Made by a program: the position numbers and the translations under genes
Source: Thalassobius sp. I31.1
GTDB taxonomy: Bacteria > Pseudomonadota > Alphaproteobacteria > Rhodobacterales > Rhodobacteraceae
Length of the DNA stretch: 64,000 nt
Assembly (NCBI RefSeq): GCF_003031585.1
Contig: NZ_PWAA01000011.1
Location: 1-64,000 of the forward strand
Reading direction: 5' to 3'
The notes under the pieces: model-generated
What the model saw: the letters and a program-made list of their open reading frames with translations, nothing else
The model's database searches: none
What the model was told of the DNA's origin: nothing
In this document: piece by piece, positions 53,736 to 63,330 of the stretch
Numbering within the stretch: position 1 is the stretch's first letter
Layout of the letters: the number at the start of each line of letters is the position of its first letter

Positions 53736-54742
53736 AGCGCTTTCCCCTTAAACAGACCGGTGGGACGGAACAGCAGCACGATAATCAGGATCGTAAAGCT
53801 GACCGCAAATTTGTAATCAGTCGACAGAAGCTGCACGAGGCTGGAGGGTTCCAGACCTTCGGGCGCGAGATAACCCAATACTTTCTTGAAAGCATAGGTG
53901 ATTGTGACCTCGGAAAACGCAATCACAAATCCACCGGCAATTGCGCCCAGCGGATTGCCCAGACCGCCAACAATGGCGGAGGCAAAAATAGGCAGCAGAA
54001 GTTGGAAATAGGTGAAAGGTTTGAAGCCTTTATCAAGCCCGTACAGCACACCCGCAGTGGTCGCCAGCGCGGCAACGATGATCCAGGTGATCATCACCAC
54101 ACGTTCCGGATTGATGCCAGACAACAGCGCCAGATCCTCATTGTCGGAATAGGCACGCATGGATTTACCGGTGCGGGTTTTGTTCAGGAACCAGAACAGC
54201 GCCGCAACAACCACAATCGCGGTAACAATGGTGATGCCCTGGGATGTCTTGAATGCCAGGCCTTCGGACAGGCCGGTCGCGTTCTTGAAATCACGTGCCT
54301 TGATGATGAACCGTGCGCCGTCAGAAAACCGCTGATCATTCGGCCCGATGATGAAACGCACAACGCCGTTCATCACAAACATCACGCCAAGCGAGACGAT
54401 CAGGAAGATCACAGGCGCGGCTTTCTGTTTGCGGTAGAACCGATAGATCGTGCGATCTGTCACAAGCAGCAGCGCAATCGTCGCCAGAATGCCAAAGGGC
54501 AGGGCAAGCAGGGCAGTTGGCAGCGGGCCAAGACTGACGCCCCAGCTTTGCAAAAGCCAGGTGACAAGGATTGTCGCCATGGCCCCAAACGCCATTGTAT
54601 CGCCATGGGCGAAGTTTGAAAAACGCAGGATCCCATAGATCAGCGTGACCCCAAGCGCGCCCAGGGCAAGCTGGCTGCCATAGGCGATCGCCGGGACAAG
54701 TACAAAGTTTGCAAGCGCGACAAGCGCGTTAATCAGATCCAT
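53732..54742 (-). CDS. livH: Branched-chain amino-acid ABC transporter permease LivH
   Basis: This second permease subunit is 336 residues long with about eight membrane helices. The GALGVTLIYGILRFSNFAHG element and the coupling loop MRAYSDNEDLALLSGINPERV are diagnostic. The neighbours in the transcript are livM downstream, with a four-base overlap, and two small secreted-protein genes upstream. Specificity for leucine, isoleucine and valine cannot be told from amides or urea by these permeases alone. Confidence 0.92.
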   Translation of the reverse strand: MDLINALVALANFVLVPAIAYGSQLALGALGVTLIYGILRFSNFAHGDTMAFGAMATILVTWLLQSWGVSLGPLPTALLALPFGILATIALLLVTDRTIYRFYRKQKAAPVIFLIVSLGVMFVMNGVVRFIIGPNDQRFSDGARFIIKARDFKNATGLSEGLAFKTSQGITIVTAIVVVAALFWFLNKTRTGKSMRAYSDNEDLALLSGINPERVVMITWIIVAALATTAGVLYGLDKGFKPFTYFQLLLPIFASAIVGGLGNPLGAIAGGFVIAFSEVTITYAFKKVLGYLAPEGLEPSSLVQLLSTDYKFAVSFTILIIVLLFRPTGLFKGKAL

Positions 54743-54852
54743 TCATTCTCTCGCAGTCCTGGCGCGCAGGAAAACATCTGACGCCTTCAGGTTCAGAGTC
54801 TTTTAACGCATTGCCGGGGGCTGCGAGAAGAGGAAATTTAACGGTTTTGGCT

Positions 54853-55197
54853 TTAGTCGATGATTGCGTCGCCACAAACACCGTAATCATTGCCCGCATG
54901 TGGGCCCTGAACCGCAAGATCATAGTCATGCGTGTCAAAATGCACGACAAATGTCATCACATTCTGGTCTTCGATATGCATGAACGTCAGGGAATTCACG
55001 CCAGGAAAGATCATCGCATCGCCGTCGATTTTATCCGTGTGAATATAGCCCTGATCTGCGCCACCGGCGCGGGACAGTGTAACTTCGGAACCATCGCGAT
55101 CAGACACGCAGGTGATTTGAAAATCATCACCGGTGAGGGGGCTGGCATGGGCAGTGGTGGTCAGACAGATCGCAGTTACAGCGAGAAGATATTTCAT
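54853..55197 (-). CDS. Small secreted protein, paralogue 1, inside the liv region
   Basis: This 114-residue exported protein has a signal peptide cleaved after AHA (near residue 18). The mature part has two Cys (near 30 and the C terminus), probably a disulfide, and the conserved block DAMIFPGVNSLTFMHIE, then VVHFDTHDYDLAVQGPHAG. It is clearly related to the gene at 55537-55881, with near-identical DNA in the 3' half and divergent signal peptides. No named family is recognised. It lies on the same strand between livF and livH. Confidence 0.8.
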   Translation of the reverse strand: MKYLLAVTAICLTTTAHASPLTGDDFQITCVSDRDGSEVTLSRAGGADQGYIHTDKIDGDAMIFPGVNSLTFMHIEDQNVMTFVVHFDTHDYDLAVQGPHAGNDYGVCGDAIID

Positions 55198-55536
55198 AGT
55201 TAATCCTGCTCAGATCGTTAATTCAAAATAAGAGAGCCGGAAGAAAAATCTTTCCGGCTGAATTTGTAACGGGATACCTGGAACATACATGGCAACGCGA
55301 AAGGCGTTTGCTGCACTCGATACAGCTAGGCTGCAATTACGGCGGAAGTTGTCTGGAAGAAAGGCCGGAGAGAGGTATTTCCTGAAAATTCAATCAAAAA
55401 TACAACACAATAGCAGGTTTCTGGTGGTCGTAAATCTGCCCGCAGGTCAGCCATTACCAAATGATCCGGGTATTTAAGGGAATCTGATTCTCCCCCGGGG
55501 CAGAGTAAATCTGAGGGAGAAACAGAGTACGGCAGA
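55198..55536 (-). other. Gap between the two secreted paralogues
   Basis: These 340 bases hold no supported gene and are AT-richer than average. A hairpin (AGCCGGAA/TTTCCGGCT near 55232-55255) followed by T-rich sequence could end a minus-strand transcript or mark its 5' leader. No clear third copy of the paralogue is seen. Confidence 0.45.
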
Positions 55537-55881
55537 TCAGACGTCACAATTCCCGTGATCGTTTCCCGCATGCGGGCCCTGAACGGACAGATCATAATCA
55601 TGGGTGTCGAAATGCACGACAAATGTCATCACGTCATCGCCTTCGATATGCATAAATGTCAGGGAATTCACACCAGGGAAGATCATCGCATCTCCGCTGA
55701 TATCCGTGGTTTCAATTATCCCCTGAAACGATGAACCCATCCGGGTCAGGATAACATCTGAACCATCCCGGTCAGATGTGCAGGTAATCGTGATGTTCTC
55801 ACCGGTTGGCGCAAAAGGGTTGGCCCATACAGGTGTTACGGTTGCTGTGCCGAGAAGCGAAAGCAGCAGAAAGTTTTTCAT
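55537..55881 (-). CDS. Small secreted protein, paralogue 2, inside the liv region
   Basis: This second member of the pair has 114 residues. The signal peptide (MKNFLLLSLLGTATVTPVWA) differs from that of paralogue 1, but the mature part shares TCTSDRDGSDVILTR, the DAMIFPGVNSLTFMHIE block and VVHFDTHDYDLSVQGPHAG. Two Cys are conserved (near residue 34 and at the C terminus). Unequal conservation (a similar 3' half and a diverged 5' part) suggests duplication with later gene conversion. Function is unknown; the position next to a periplasmic-binding-protein transporter hints at a role in the periplasm. Confidence 0.8.
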   Translation of the reverse strand: MKNFLLLSLLGTATVTPVWANPFAPTGENITITCTSDRDGSDVILTRMGSSFQGIIETTDISGDAMIFPGVNSLTFMHIEGDDVMTFVVHFDTHDYDLSVQGPHAGNDHGNCDV

Positions 55882-56119
55882 ATGTATTTCCAGTCATGCA
55901 AGCAGTTCGCAGAGCAGATGTTCTCTCAGCATATCAGAAGATCAGAGCCCGTCTTACGCTGACCGGATGACTCATGACTGTCAGGCACTGTGGTGATCAG
56001 CTACCTGGGAAATGTGGCATAATTATTGTGGTGCTATGGTCCGAAGATGGCTGTTTGCGACAGCATGGCGGAATGCAGCAGATGCACCGGGGGCTATGTG
56101 CCCGCCGGTGATATTAGTA

Positions 56120-56833
56120 TCAGCCGCCAAGGAAGCTTTTGCGCACTTCCGGATCCGCCAGAAGGGCCTGACCAGTGTCGGTGAAACGATTGCGTCCCTG
56201 AACCAGAACGTAACCTTTGTCAGCAATTTCAAGGGCCTGTCGGGCGTTTTGTTCCACCATCAGAATGGAAATTCCGGTGCAGGCAACTTCAATAATACGA
56301 TCAAACAGCTCATCCATCACAATGGGGGACACGCCTGCGGTGGGTTCGTCCAGCATCAGAACGGTTGGCTTTGTCATCAGCGCACGGCCCACAGCAACCT
56401 GCTGGCGCTGACCACCGGAAAGTTCACCTGCGGGCTGATTGCGTTTATCACCCAGGATCGGGAACAACTCGTAAACCTGCTCAACCGTGTCACGGAAATC
56501 ATCCGTGCGGATGAACGCGCCCATTTCCAGGTTTTCTTCCACGGACATCGAGGTAAAGATATTATGGGTCTGCGGCACAAACCCCATGCCTTTGGCAACG
56601 CGATCCTGTGGGGAAAGCTTTGTGATATCTTCACCATCCAGGCGCACAGCACCTTTGTTCAGGTTCAGCATACCAAAGACAGCTTTCATGCCGGTGGATT
56701 TGCCCGCGCCATTGGGGCCGACGATCACGGCAATCTCGCCCTTGTCGACAGAAATCGTGCAGTCATGCAGAATATCCGGCCCTTTGCCATAACCGCCGGT
56801 CATGCCATCGCCGATGAGGAAAGGTTCAGTCAT
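56120..56833 (-). CDS. livF: Branched-chain amino-acid ABC transporter ATP-binding protein LivF
   Basis: This ATPase subunit is 237 residues long. Walker A GPNGAGKST (near 38), signature LSGGQRQQVAVGRALM and Walker B VLMLDEPTAGVSP are present. The start at 56833 is chosen because it overlaps the stop of the upstream secreted-protein gene (ATGA), giving coupled translation; a longer frame to 56980 is only that gene read in another frame. LivF pairs with LivG to drive the LivHM permease. Confidence 0.93.
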   Translation of the reverse strand: MTEPFLIGDGMTGGYGKGPDILHDCTISVDKGEIAVIVGPNGAGKSTGMKAVFGMLNLNKGAVRLDGEDITKLSPQDRVAKGMGFVPQTHNIFTSMSVEENLEMGAFIRTDDFRDTVEQVYELFPILGDKRNQPAGELSGGQRQQVAVGRALMTKPTVLMLDEPTAGVSPIVMDELFDRIIEVACTGISILMVEQNARQALEIADKGYVLVQGRNRFTDTGQALLADPEVRKSFLGG

Positions 56834-57483
56834 TGTGTGTACTGCCTGATAAGGTTGAGTGATTGAACGTGGTGATCGAAAAGGTAATCTGCCGCCTTCG
56901 GGTCGCCACTGTTTGTTGTAAAGGTGTATCGAATCTGTGCGGCAGAAATTGGCGTATCTGATACGCCGTCTTCGTCCCAATAGGTCAGAGCGATAAATGG
57001 TGAATAAGTGTAATCTTCCAGCTCAAAGAAAAACGACACTGCCGGGAGGCCATCAACATTGGTTTCAACTTGTTCCAGTATGATTATCTGTGACTGGTGC
57101 AGTCCGAACTGCTCAGCAATCGCGGCTGGCAAAGACGCCCCAAGCGAGTTTAGGTCTGGGTGTACATATCGGTTATAGTCGAGCGTGCCAAGTATCGACC
57201 AGCGCGAGCTTTCACCATTGTAGCTGAAGAGTGGCGGGTTTCCGAAGGTCCGGTCAGAAAAGTTTCTCCAGCCCTGATCATATCCGCAGAAATCATATCC
57301 TAGGGTGGCACCGTAGTGACAGGTTTCATAGTCCTGTACGTAATCCCAGAAAAACCCTTCATATTGCACAATTTCCCGTTCCTGAGCCGCACTCGGGAGA
57401 GCCATTATCAGGGTAAGCGCAGACGCACTTGTCAGTCCGGAGATAAATCGGAATGAACGATATGTGCTCCTGTTCTCAGGCAT
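56830..57483 (-). CDS. Secreted protein of unknown function between livG and livF
   Basis: This 217-residue exported protein has a signal peptide (positive start MPENRSTYRSFRF, hydrophobic SGLTSASALTLIMALPSAA, cleavage near residue 34). The mature protein is rich in Tyr, Phe and Asp (QYEGFFWDYVQDYETCHYGA) and has two Cys, near 56 and 66, likely a disulfide. Its start overlaps the livG stop by eight bases and its stop overlaps the livF start by four, so it is translated with the transporter. No family is recognised. Its composition is AT-richer than livG and livF, suggesting a later insertion into the operon. Confidence 0.82.
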   Translation of the reverse strand: MPENRSTYRSFRFISGLTSASALTLIMALPSAAQEREIVQYEGFFWDYVQDYETCHYGATLGYDFCGYDQGWRNFSDRTFGNPPLFSYNGESSRWSILGTLDYNRYVHPDLNSLGASLPAAIAEQFGLHQSQIIILEQVETNVDGLPAVSFFFELEDYTYSPFIALTYWDEDGVSDTPISAAQIRYTFTTNSGDPKAADYLFDHHVQSLNLIRQYTQ

Positions 57484-58258
57484 TTTCTTTTGTCTTATTT
57501 TTCAGACCAGTGCCAAGATAGGCCTCGATCACCTGTTCGTTGGCTTTGATTTCATCCAGCGTGCCTTCGGCCAGGACTTTGCCCTCTGCCATACAGATCA
57601 CGGGGTCGCAGATGCGGCCGATGAAATCCATGTCGTGTTCAATGACGACAAATGTGTAATTGCGTTCTTTGTTCAGGCGCAGGATGGCGTCGCCGATGGT
57701 GTTCAGCAGGGTGCGGTTCACGCCGGCACCGACTTCGTCCAGAAACACGATCTTTGCGTCCACCATCATGGTGCGGCCAAGTTCCAGCAGTTTTTTCTGA
57801 CCGCCAGAGATCTGACCAGCCTTGTGGTCTGCCAGATGTTCAACGGTGAGGAATTCCAGCACCTCATCGGCTTTCGCGCGCAGGGCACGTTCTTCATTGG
57901 CGATGCGTTTGCGGCCAAACCAGGTGTTCCACAGGGTTTCCCCGGATTGCGCGCCCGGCACCATCATCAGGTTTTCGCGGCAGGACATGCTTTCAAATTC
58001 ATGGGCAATCTGGAAGGTGCGCAGCAGGCCCTTGTGAAACAGTTCGTGCGGGGGCAGGCCGGTGATGTCTTCACCCTGCATGGTCACGCGACCGTTGCTG
58101 GGTTTAAGAACGCCTGCGATCACGTTGAAAAGGGTGGTTTTTCCAGCGCCATTCGGGCCGATCAATCCGGTGATGGATCCTTCAGCAATACTCAGGCTGG
58201 CACCATCGACGGCATAAAATCCGCCAAAGTTTTTCTCAAGCCCCTCTACGGTGATCAT
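57476..58258 (-). CDS. livG: Branched-chain amino-acid ABC transporter ATP-binding protein LivG
   Basis: This ATPase subunit is 260 residues long. Walker A GPNGAGKTT (near 33), signature ISGGQKKLLELGRTMM and Walker B IVFLDEVGAGVN are present; the Walker B region has Glu-Val in place of the usual Glu-Pro. The C-terminal LivG extension (AEGTLDEIKANEQVIEAYLG) is complete. The gene is downstream of livK, separated by a terminator hairpin, and overlaps the secreted-protein gene that follows. Confidence 0.92.
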   Translation of the reverse strand: MITVEGLEKNFGGFYAVDGASLSIAEGSITGLIGPNGAGKTTLFNVIAGVLKPSNGRVTMQGEDITGLPPHELFHKGLLRTFQIAHEFESMSCRENLMMVPGAQSGETLWNTWFGRKRIANEERALRAKADEVLEFLTVEHLADHKAGQISGGQKKLLELGRTMMVDAKIVFLDEVGAGVNRTLLNTIGDAILRLNKERNYTFVVIEHDMDFIGRICDPVICMAEGKVLAEGTLDEIKANEQVIEAYLGTGLKNKTKENA

Positions 58259-58307
58259 CCCGTAACCCCTTATGCGTCGACCGGTTCTTTCCCGGTACAG
58301 TCAGTAA

Positions 58308-58337
58308 AAACAGCCCGGAACGCGGTCCGGGCTGTTT
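58308..58337 (-). terminator. Terminator hairpin between livK and livG
   Basis: Arms AAACAGCCCGGA (58308-58319) and TCCGGGCTGTTT (58326-58337) form a stem followed by TTTT on the minus strand. A partial terminator here would give more binding protein than membrane subunits, a common arrangement. Confidence 0.82.
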
Positions 58338-58357
58338 CAGATCTTTATCAGACCAGA

Positions 58358-59554
58358 TTAGCGATATTCAACGGTTACGTTTGCGCCGTCCTGAACTTCG
58401 ATGATGCGGTAGGAACCACCGCTTTCGCCGCCACCGATCAGTTCAACTGCGGAACCACCAACATAGTCGATGTCGCCGCCGTTGCGCAGGATCTCAAGAC
58501 CTTTGGCCAGTTCACCAGGGTAGATTTTCTCGCCAGGTGCGTTTGCCATTTCCATGATCTTGCTGCCGTAATCAGCCGCATTGGAAGAACCAGCGGCTTC
58601 CATTGCGAACATGAACAACGCAGCTGCGTCATAGGTTTCGGATGTGAAAGAAGAGGTGCTGTCAAAGCCGTTTGCTTCGCCAATCACCGCCATACGTTCC
58701 GCAGAGTCGCCACCAACACCAGCGATCAGACCGAAGGAACCGTTCAGATCAGGGCCAACGTTTTCAGGAAGGCTGTCACCGATCATGCCGCCTGGCAGTG
58801 CGAACTGCTCATATGCGCCGGAATCGAGAGATGCGTTGATGATGCCCAGACCGCCCTGGTCAAGGTAACCGGCAACCACCAGAATGTCGCCGCCAGCAGA
58901 CGCAAGTGCGCCGATTTCAGCGGAATAGTCTGCTTTGCCGTCTTCATGTGCTGCAGAGATGGTGATCTCGCCGCCAGCAGCCTGGTAGGCAGATGCGAAA
59001 GATTCAGCCAGACCTTTACCATAGTCGTTGTTGGTGTAAGTCAGGGCCGCAGATTTGAAACCACGTTCCATCAGGATGTCGGACAGGATCTGGCCTTCAC
59101 GCGCATCAGACGGTGCGGTGCGGAAGAACAGGTCGTTGTCTTCAGCGGTGGACAGGGCAGGCGAAGTTGCGGAGGGTGAAATCATCACCATGCCGTTCGG
59201 GATCGCCACGTTCTGCAGAACTGCGCCGGTCACGCCGGAACAGTCAGCACCGATCAGGCCGGAGATGCCGTCAGAAGAGATCAGCTTTTCCGCGTTGGAA
59301 GTCGCAAGGCCGTTGTCGATACAACCGGAATCAGCACGGATGCCTTCAACCATGTGACCGTCAAGAATGCCGCCAGCCGCGTTGACTTCAGCAATCGCAG
59401 CTTCAGCACCACCAGCCATATGCGGGGACAGGGTTTCAATCGGGCCGGTGAAGCCAAACAGAATGCCCAGTTTCACAGCACCATGGCCGTCAGCATAAGC
59501 CGCGCCAGCACCCATAATTGCGGTGGCAGCAGTCGCCATCAGCAGCTTTTTCAT
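58358..59554 (-). CDS. livK: Branched-chain amino-acid-type ABC transporter substrate-binding protein
   Basis: This periplasmic receptor is 398 residues long. The signal peptide (MKKLLMATAATAIMGAGAAYA) is cleaved near residue 21. The Peripla_BP_6 fold follows: LGILFGFTGPIETLSPHMAG at the start, the ligand-binding SPSATSPALS loop (near 130) and an SETYDAAALFMFAME element late. A GGGAGAG ribosome binding site is strong. The first gene of the operon usually sets the substrate; amino acid or amide is likely, but the exact ligand is unknown. Two Cys (near 77 and 100) may form a disulfide. Confidence 0.9.
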   Translation of the reverse strand: MKKLLMATAATAIMGAGAAYADGHGAVKLGILFGFTGPIETLSPHMAGGAEAAIAEVNAAGGILDGHMVEGIRADSGCIDNGLATSNAEKLISSDGISGLIGADCSGVTGAVLQNVAIPNGMVMISPSATSPALSTAEDNDLFFRTAPSDAREGQILSDILMERGFKSAALTYTNNDYGKGLAESFASAYQAAGGEITISAAHEDGKADYSAEIGALASAGGDILVVAGYLDQGGLGIINASLDSGAYEQFALPGGMIGDSLPENVGPDLNGSFGLIAGVGGDSAERMAVIGEANGFDSTSSFTSETYDAAALFMFAMEAAGSSNAADYGSKIMEMANAPGEKIYPGELAKGLEILRNGGDIDYVGGSAVELIGGGESGGSYRIIEVQDGANVTVEYR

Positions 59555-59788
59555 GTGTCTCTCCCTAATGAGGTTTTTTATTGGGGGTGATTTTAGCCAA
59601 ACCTAATCAAAAGGAAACCCCGCTGGTCGCGTTTGATCGGAATAGGCAGGAAATATAGGCTGAACTTTGCTTTACGCCTAAAGTAAGCGGCAGATTTCTG
59701 TGCGGAAATGTCGAATTTATTCGCAGATTAAAAGCAGTCGGGCCCGCAGATTAATGCGGACCCGGTAGTCAGATCAGTGATTCTGTTG

Positions 59789-60790
59789 TCAGATGCTCAG
59801 ACGTACTGCTCGGCTGCCGCGTTCGCGGTAAGGCGTGGTGTTGTAATGCGAACGGTAGCACTTCGAGAAATGGCTCGGGCTGGCAAAACCACAGGCCAGC
59901 GCCACATTGATCACGCTCATATCGGTCTGCATCAGCAGGTTGCGTGCTTTCTGCAGCCGCAGCTCCATATAATAACGCTTGGGCGACCGGTTCAGATAGC
60001 GACGGAACAGACGTTCCAGCTGACGTGTGGACATGCCTACGTCTTTCGCCAGCACAGAAGGGCTGATCGGTTCTTCTATGTTCTGTTCCATCATCTGAAT
60101 GACGGCAGAGAGTTTCGGGTGCCGTACACCGATACGGGACGGCACGGACAGGCGTTGCGTGTCCTGGTCAGTCCGGATAGACGAATAGATCAGCTGATCC
60201 GCCACTGCGTTCGCCAGATCTTCCCCGTGATCAGATGCAATGATTTTCAGCATCAGATCAATCGAGGAGGTGCCACCGGCGGTAGTGTAGCGGTTGCCAT
60301 CCATGACAAAAACAGATTTTGTCAGCTCAACCTCGTCAAATTCCTCGGAAAAACTGTCCTGGTTTTCCCAGTGAATCGTGGCCTTTTTACCGTCAAGCAA
60401 CCCGGCGCGCGCCATAACGTAACCTGCGGTGCAAAGCCCTGCCATAATCGCACCACGACGCGCCTCGCGGCGGACCCAGTTCAGCAGACGTTTTGTGGTT
60501 GCTGCCTGTACATCAATACCGCCGCAGAGAAACAGCACGTCATCACGCAGCATTTCTTCCAGATCACCGTCAAGATTAAATTCGGCCCCGGCCGAGCAGG
60601 AAACCTTTTCGCCACCTTCGCCGATCAATGTCCATGTGTAGATTGGCCGGTTGGCCATACGGTTGGCAATGCGCAGAGCTTCGACGGCTGCGGCAAAGCC
60701 GAGCAGTGAAAAATTCTCCAGCAAAACAAAGACAAACCTGCGGGTCTTTGCGTCTGCATCGACCTCAACTGTCTGGGGTATCTCTGCCAT
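59789..60790 (-). CDS. GlxA-type AraC-family transcriptional regulator
   Basis: This 333-residue regulator has an N-terminal DJ-1/PfpI-like domain (about 15-190; a Cys in GLCTAGYVMARAGLLDGKKA) and a C-terminal AraC helix-turn-helix pair (about 225-325; LAKDVGMSTRQLERLFRRYL, then VINVALACGFASPSHFSKCY). Relatives such as CdhR, GbdR and ArgR control catabolism of carnitine, betaine or arginine. The adjacent liv transporter, read in the same direction downstream, may be a target (inference). It is divergent from the DAHP synthase gene. Confidence 0.9.
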   Translation of the reverse strand: MAEIPQTVEVDADAKTRRFVFVLLENFSLLGFAAAVEALRIANRMANRPIYTWTLIGEGGEKVSCSAGAEFNLDGDLEEMLRDDVLFLCGGIDVQAATTKRLLNWVRREARRGAIMAGLCTAGYVMARAGLLDGKKATIHWENQDSFSEEFDEVELTKSVFVMDGNRYTTAGGTSSIDLMLKIIASDHGEDLANAVADQLIYSSIRTDQDTQRLSVPSRIGVRHPKLSAVIQMMEQNIEEPISPSVLAKDVGMSTRQLERLFRRYLNRSPKRYYMELRLQKARNLLMQTDMSVINVALACGFASPSHFSKCYRSHYNTTPYRERGSRAVRLSI

Positions 60791-60972
60791 GGGCTTCCCT
60801 TTGTGTTAACCATTTCACGGAAGCAGTATTCTGCGTCCGCCGCAAGACGTTTCAGCCCTCTCCTGAAACGATAATGCCAAATTTGCGCTCTGCCTGCAAA
60901 TTCAGCGGTTGGCAAGCCCCCATTTAGGCTTTTATAGAGGAGGTCTTAATAAAAATTGCGGGAGCAAAAGCA

Positions 60973-62343
60973 ATGACACGGCAATGGCAAAAATCTGACT
61001 GGCGCAACAAGCCCCGGATTCAGATGCCGGATTATCCGGACCAGGAGGCACTGAACGCTGTGGAGGCCCAGCTTGGCGTGTATCCTCCGCTGGTTTTTGC
61101 CGGTGAAGCCCGCAAACTGAAAAACGCACTGGCAGATGTATCGCGCGGCGATGCCTTCCTGCTGCAGGGCGGCGATTGTGCGGAAAGCTTTGCGGAATTC
61201 TCGGCAGACATGATCCGTGACACATTCAAAGTGATGTTGCAGATGGCGATGGTCCTGACCTGGGGCGCGAAAGTGCCTGTGGTTAAGGTGGGACGTCTGG
61301 CGGGTCAGTTCGCGAAGCCACGTTCGGCCCCCATGGAAACAGTGGATGGCGTTGAACTGCCGTCTTTCCGTGGCGACATCGTGAATGAACTGGATTTCAC
61401 ACCGGCGGCACGTATTCCAAACCCTTCAAAGATGTTGCAGGCCTACACACAGTCCGCGGCAACGCTGAACCTTGTGCGTGCGTTCAGCCAGGGTGGTTAT
61501 GCGGATGTGCATCAGGTGCATTCCTGGACCCAGAGCTTTGTTGAGGGTGAAAACGCTGCGCGTTACCGTGATATGGCGGACCGCATTCAGGATACGCTTG
61601 ATTTCATGAAGGCCGCAGGCGTGGACAGCGATCGTGCACATACGCTGCAGACCGTTGATTTCTACACCTCCCACGAAGCACTGCTGCTGGAATATGAAGA
61701 GGCGCTGTGTCGTATTGATTCTACATCCGGCAAGCCTGTTGCAGGTTCCGGCCACCTGATCTGGATTGGCGACCGTACCCGCCAGCCAGACGGTGCCCAT
61801 GTGGAATTCTGCCGTGGTGTGCAGAACCCGATTGGTCTGAAATGTGGCCCGTCCATGGAAGTGGAAGACCTGAAAGTTCTGATGAACAAGCTGAACCCGG
61901 AAAACGAAGCCGGCCGTCTGACCCTGATCGCGCGCTTTGGTGCCGGTTCTGTGGGTGACCACCTGCCACGTCTTGTAAAAGCTGTGCAGGAAGAGGGTGC
62001 AAATGTTGTCTGGTCCTGTGACCCGATGCATGGCAACACCATCAAATCTGCCTCTGGCTTCAAGACCCGTCCGTTTGAAAGCGTGATGCGTGAAGTTCAG
62101 GAATTCTTCAACATCCACAAAGCCGAGGGCACAATCCCGGGCGGCGTGCATTTTGAGATGACCGGCAAAGATGTGACCGAATGCACCGGTGGTGTCCGCG
62201 CTGTGACCGATGAAGATCTGTCCAGCCGCTACCACACCGCCTGTGATCCACGTCTGAATGCGTCACAATCTCTGGAACTGGCCTTCCTGATCGCGGAAGA
62301 ACTGTCTGCGAACCGTAAGGCGCTGCAGGCAAAAGCCAGCTAA
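60973..62343 (+). CDS. Class II 3-deoxy-7-phosphoheptulonate synthase
   Basis: This is the first enzyme of the shikimate pathway, joining phosphoenolpyruvate and erythrose-4-phosphate. At 456 residues it is of the plant-like class II (AroA-II) type. The start [19 protein letters not shown], the metal-binding Cys in [17 protein letters not shown], the [12 protein letters not shown] element and the CDPMHGNT motif with the metal His are all present. A GGAG site lies upstream. It is monocistronic with a strong terminator. No ACT-like feedback domain is seen. Confidence 0.94.
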   Translation: MTRQWQKSDWRNKPRIQMPDYPDQEALNAVEAQLGVYPPLVFAGEARKLKNALADVSRGDAFLLQGGDCAESFAEFSADMIRDTFKVMLQMAMVLTWGAKVPVVKVGRLAGQFAKPRSAPMETVDGVELPSFRGDIVNELDFTPAARIPNPSKMLQAYTQSAATLNLVRAFSQGGYADVHQVHSWTQSFVEGENAARYRDMADRIQDTLDFMKAAGVDSDRAHTLQTVDFYTSHEALLLEYEEALCRIDSTSGKPVAGSGHLIWIGDRTRQPDGAHVEFCRGVQNPIGLKCGPSMEVEDLKVLMNKLNPENEAGRLTLIARFGAGSVGDHLPRLVKAVQEEGANVVWSCDPMHGNTIKSASGFKTRPFESVMREVQEFFNIHKAEGTIPGGVHFEMTGKDVTECTGGVRAVTDEDLSSRYHTACDPRLNASQSLELAFLIAEELSANRKALQAKAS

Positions 62344-62365
62344 GTCTTCTGAGATCTGAACAAAA

Positions 62366-62406
62366 GAAAACCGCAGCACTTTAAGAGTGTTGCGGTTTTC
62401 TCTTTT
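62366..62406 (+). terminator. Rho-independent terminator after the DAHP synthase gene
   Basis: A 15-base stem (62366-62380 with 62386-62400, one wobble pair) with loop TTAAG is followed by T-rich sequence on the plus strand; the A-rich left side can serve the convergent PAS gene. Confidence 0.88.
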
Positions 62407-62454
62407 GCACCTTCTTATCTGCCCGATGGTCTGGTGCCTGCGTGAATATTTAAG

Positions 62455-63183
62455 TCATCTCTGATCGTTATCGGTTACCAGCCTCAGGTAAGACGCCGTT
62501 TTTGACGGCGCGCCTGTAAAGGCCTGGCTGTCTTCTGCAAACCCCGGCTGCTTTTGTGCGTCATCTGTCTGGAAAACCACTTCAGGTTTCTCTGGTGTGG
62601 GTTGTGGGGCAGGGCGACGGGTGATTTCTGGTGCTTTGACCTGAATTGGGCGGCTCTGGATGTCTGAGACATCAAAGCGGCGCGGTGTGCGTCCGACTTG
62701 CCCCTGTGCCACAAGGCAGCCCAGAATACGGGACACATCACCAAGATCGCTTTTCAGGGGCAGAAGCAGCATCCGCGCCGTCAGGTCCGGTTTGCCAAAC
62801 CCTTTTTCCCCTGTCAGGTGAATTTCAGCCGTTTCCGGGCCCTGAAACACATCTTCCAGCGCCGCAGTTACCTTTTTGCGGCTGTCCGGGGTGAAGAATG
62901 ACGTCAGGGGCATCCCGCGCACTTCCATCCCGATCAGATCGACCAGATGAAGACCTGCAAGACGGAACCGCGCAAGGCCCGGGGCGATGCGTTCCAGAAT
63001 GAAAGCATGTTCCAGAACGCCTTCGATGCCACGGGGATCTACATCCGTGCGTAAAGGCACAACCCGGCCATGCCGCAGACCTTCCCAATAGGCCTCAACC
63101 TGTTTCAGGGCGGACCAGGTCATTTGTCCTCTGTAATCTGAAAGCGTGACAACTTCGTTATTCCCATCGTTGTTCTGTGTCAT
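62455..63183 (-). CDS. PAS-domain (PAS_5/DUF1457) protein
   Basis: This 242-residue cytoplasmic protein has one PAS_5 domain (about residues 20-165; WSALKQVEAYWEGLRHGRVV, then FRLAGLHLVDLIGMEVRGMP). The C-terminal 80 residues are Pro/Gln/Ser-rich and probably disordered. PAS_5 proteins are common in Rhodobacterales and Rhizobiales and lack an output domain, so the partner is unknown. No known ligand residues could be assigned. Some relatives regulate cell envelope or motility genes, but that cannot be shown here. Confidence 0.82.
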   Translation of the reverse strand: MTQNNDGNNEVVTLSDYRGQMTWSALKQVEAYWEGLRHGRVVPLRTDVDPRGIEGVLEHAFILERIAPGLARFRLAGLHLVDLIGMEVRGMPLTSFFTPDSRKKVTAALEDVFQGPETAEIHLTGEKGFGKPDLTARMLLLPLKSDLGDVSRILGCLVAQGQVGRTPRRFDVSDIQSRPIQVKAPEITRRPAPQPTPEKPEVVFQTDDAQKQPGFAEDSQAFTGAPSKTASYLRLVTDNDQR

Positions 63184-63330
63184 CGGCCTGTTCCGTCTGA
63201 TACGCTGAGGCCGGTCGTTGGCCCCGGAAGATTGTTTACAGGGCTGTGTTCTGTTAACCCTGCCAGCAGAATGGTTACTGGTATGTTAATATCGCATAGT
63301 TTTACGAAAAATGGTGGGAAACCTTAGGAA

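Noticed and set aside
57464-59179. 571-codon plus-strand open frame across livG and livK
   Set aside because: It is antisense to two intact, strongly conserved genes with their own ribosome binding sites, and its sequence shows the mirrored composition of GC-rich coding DNA.
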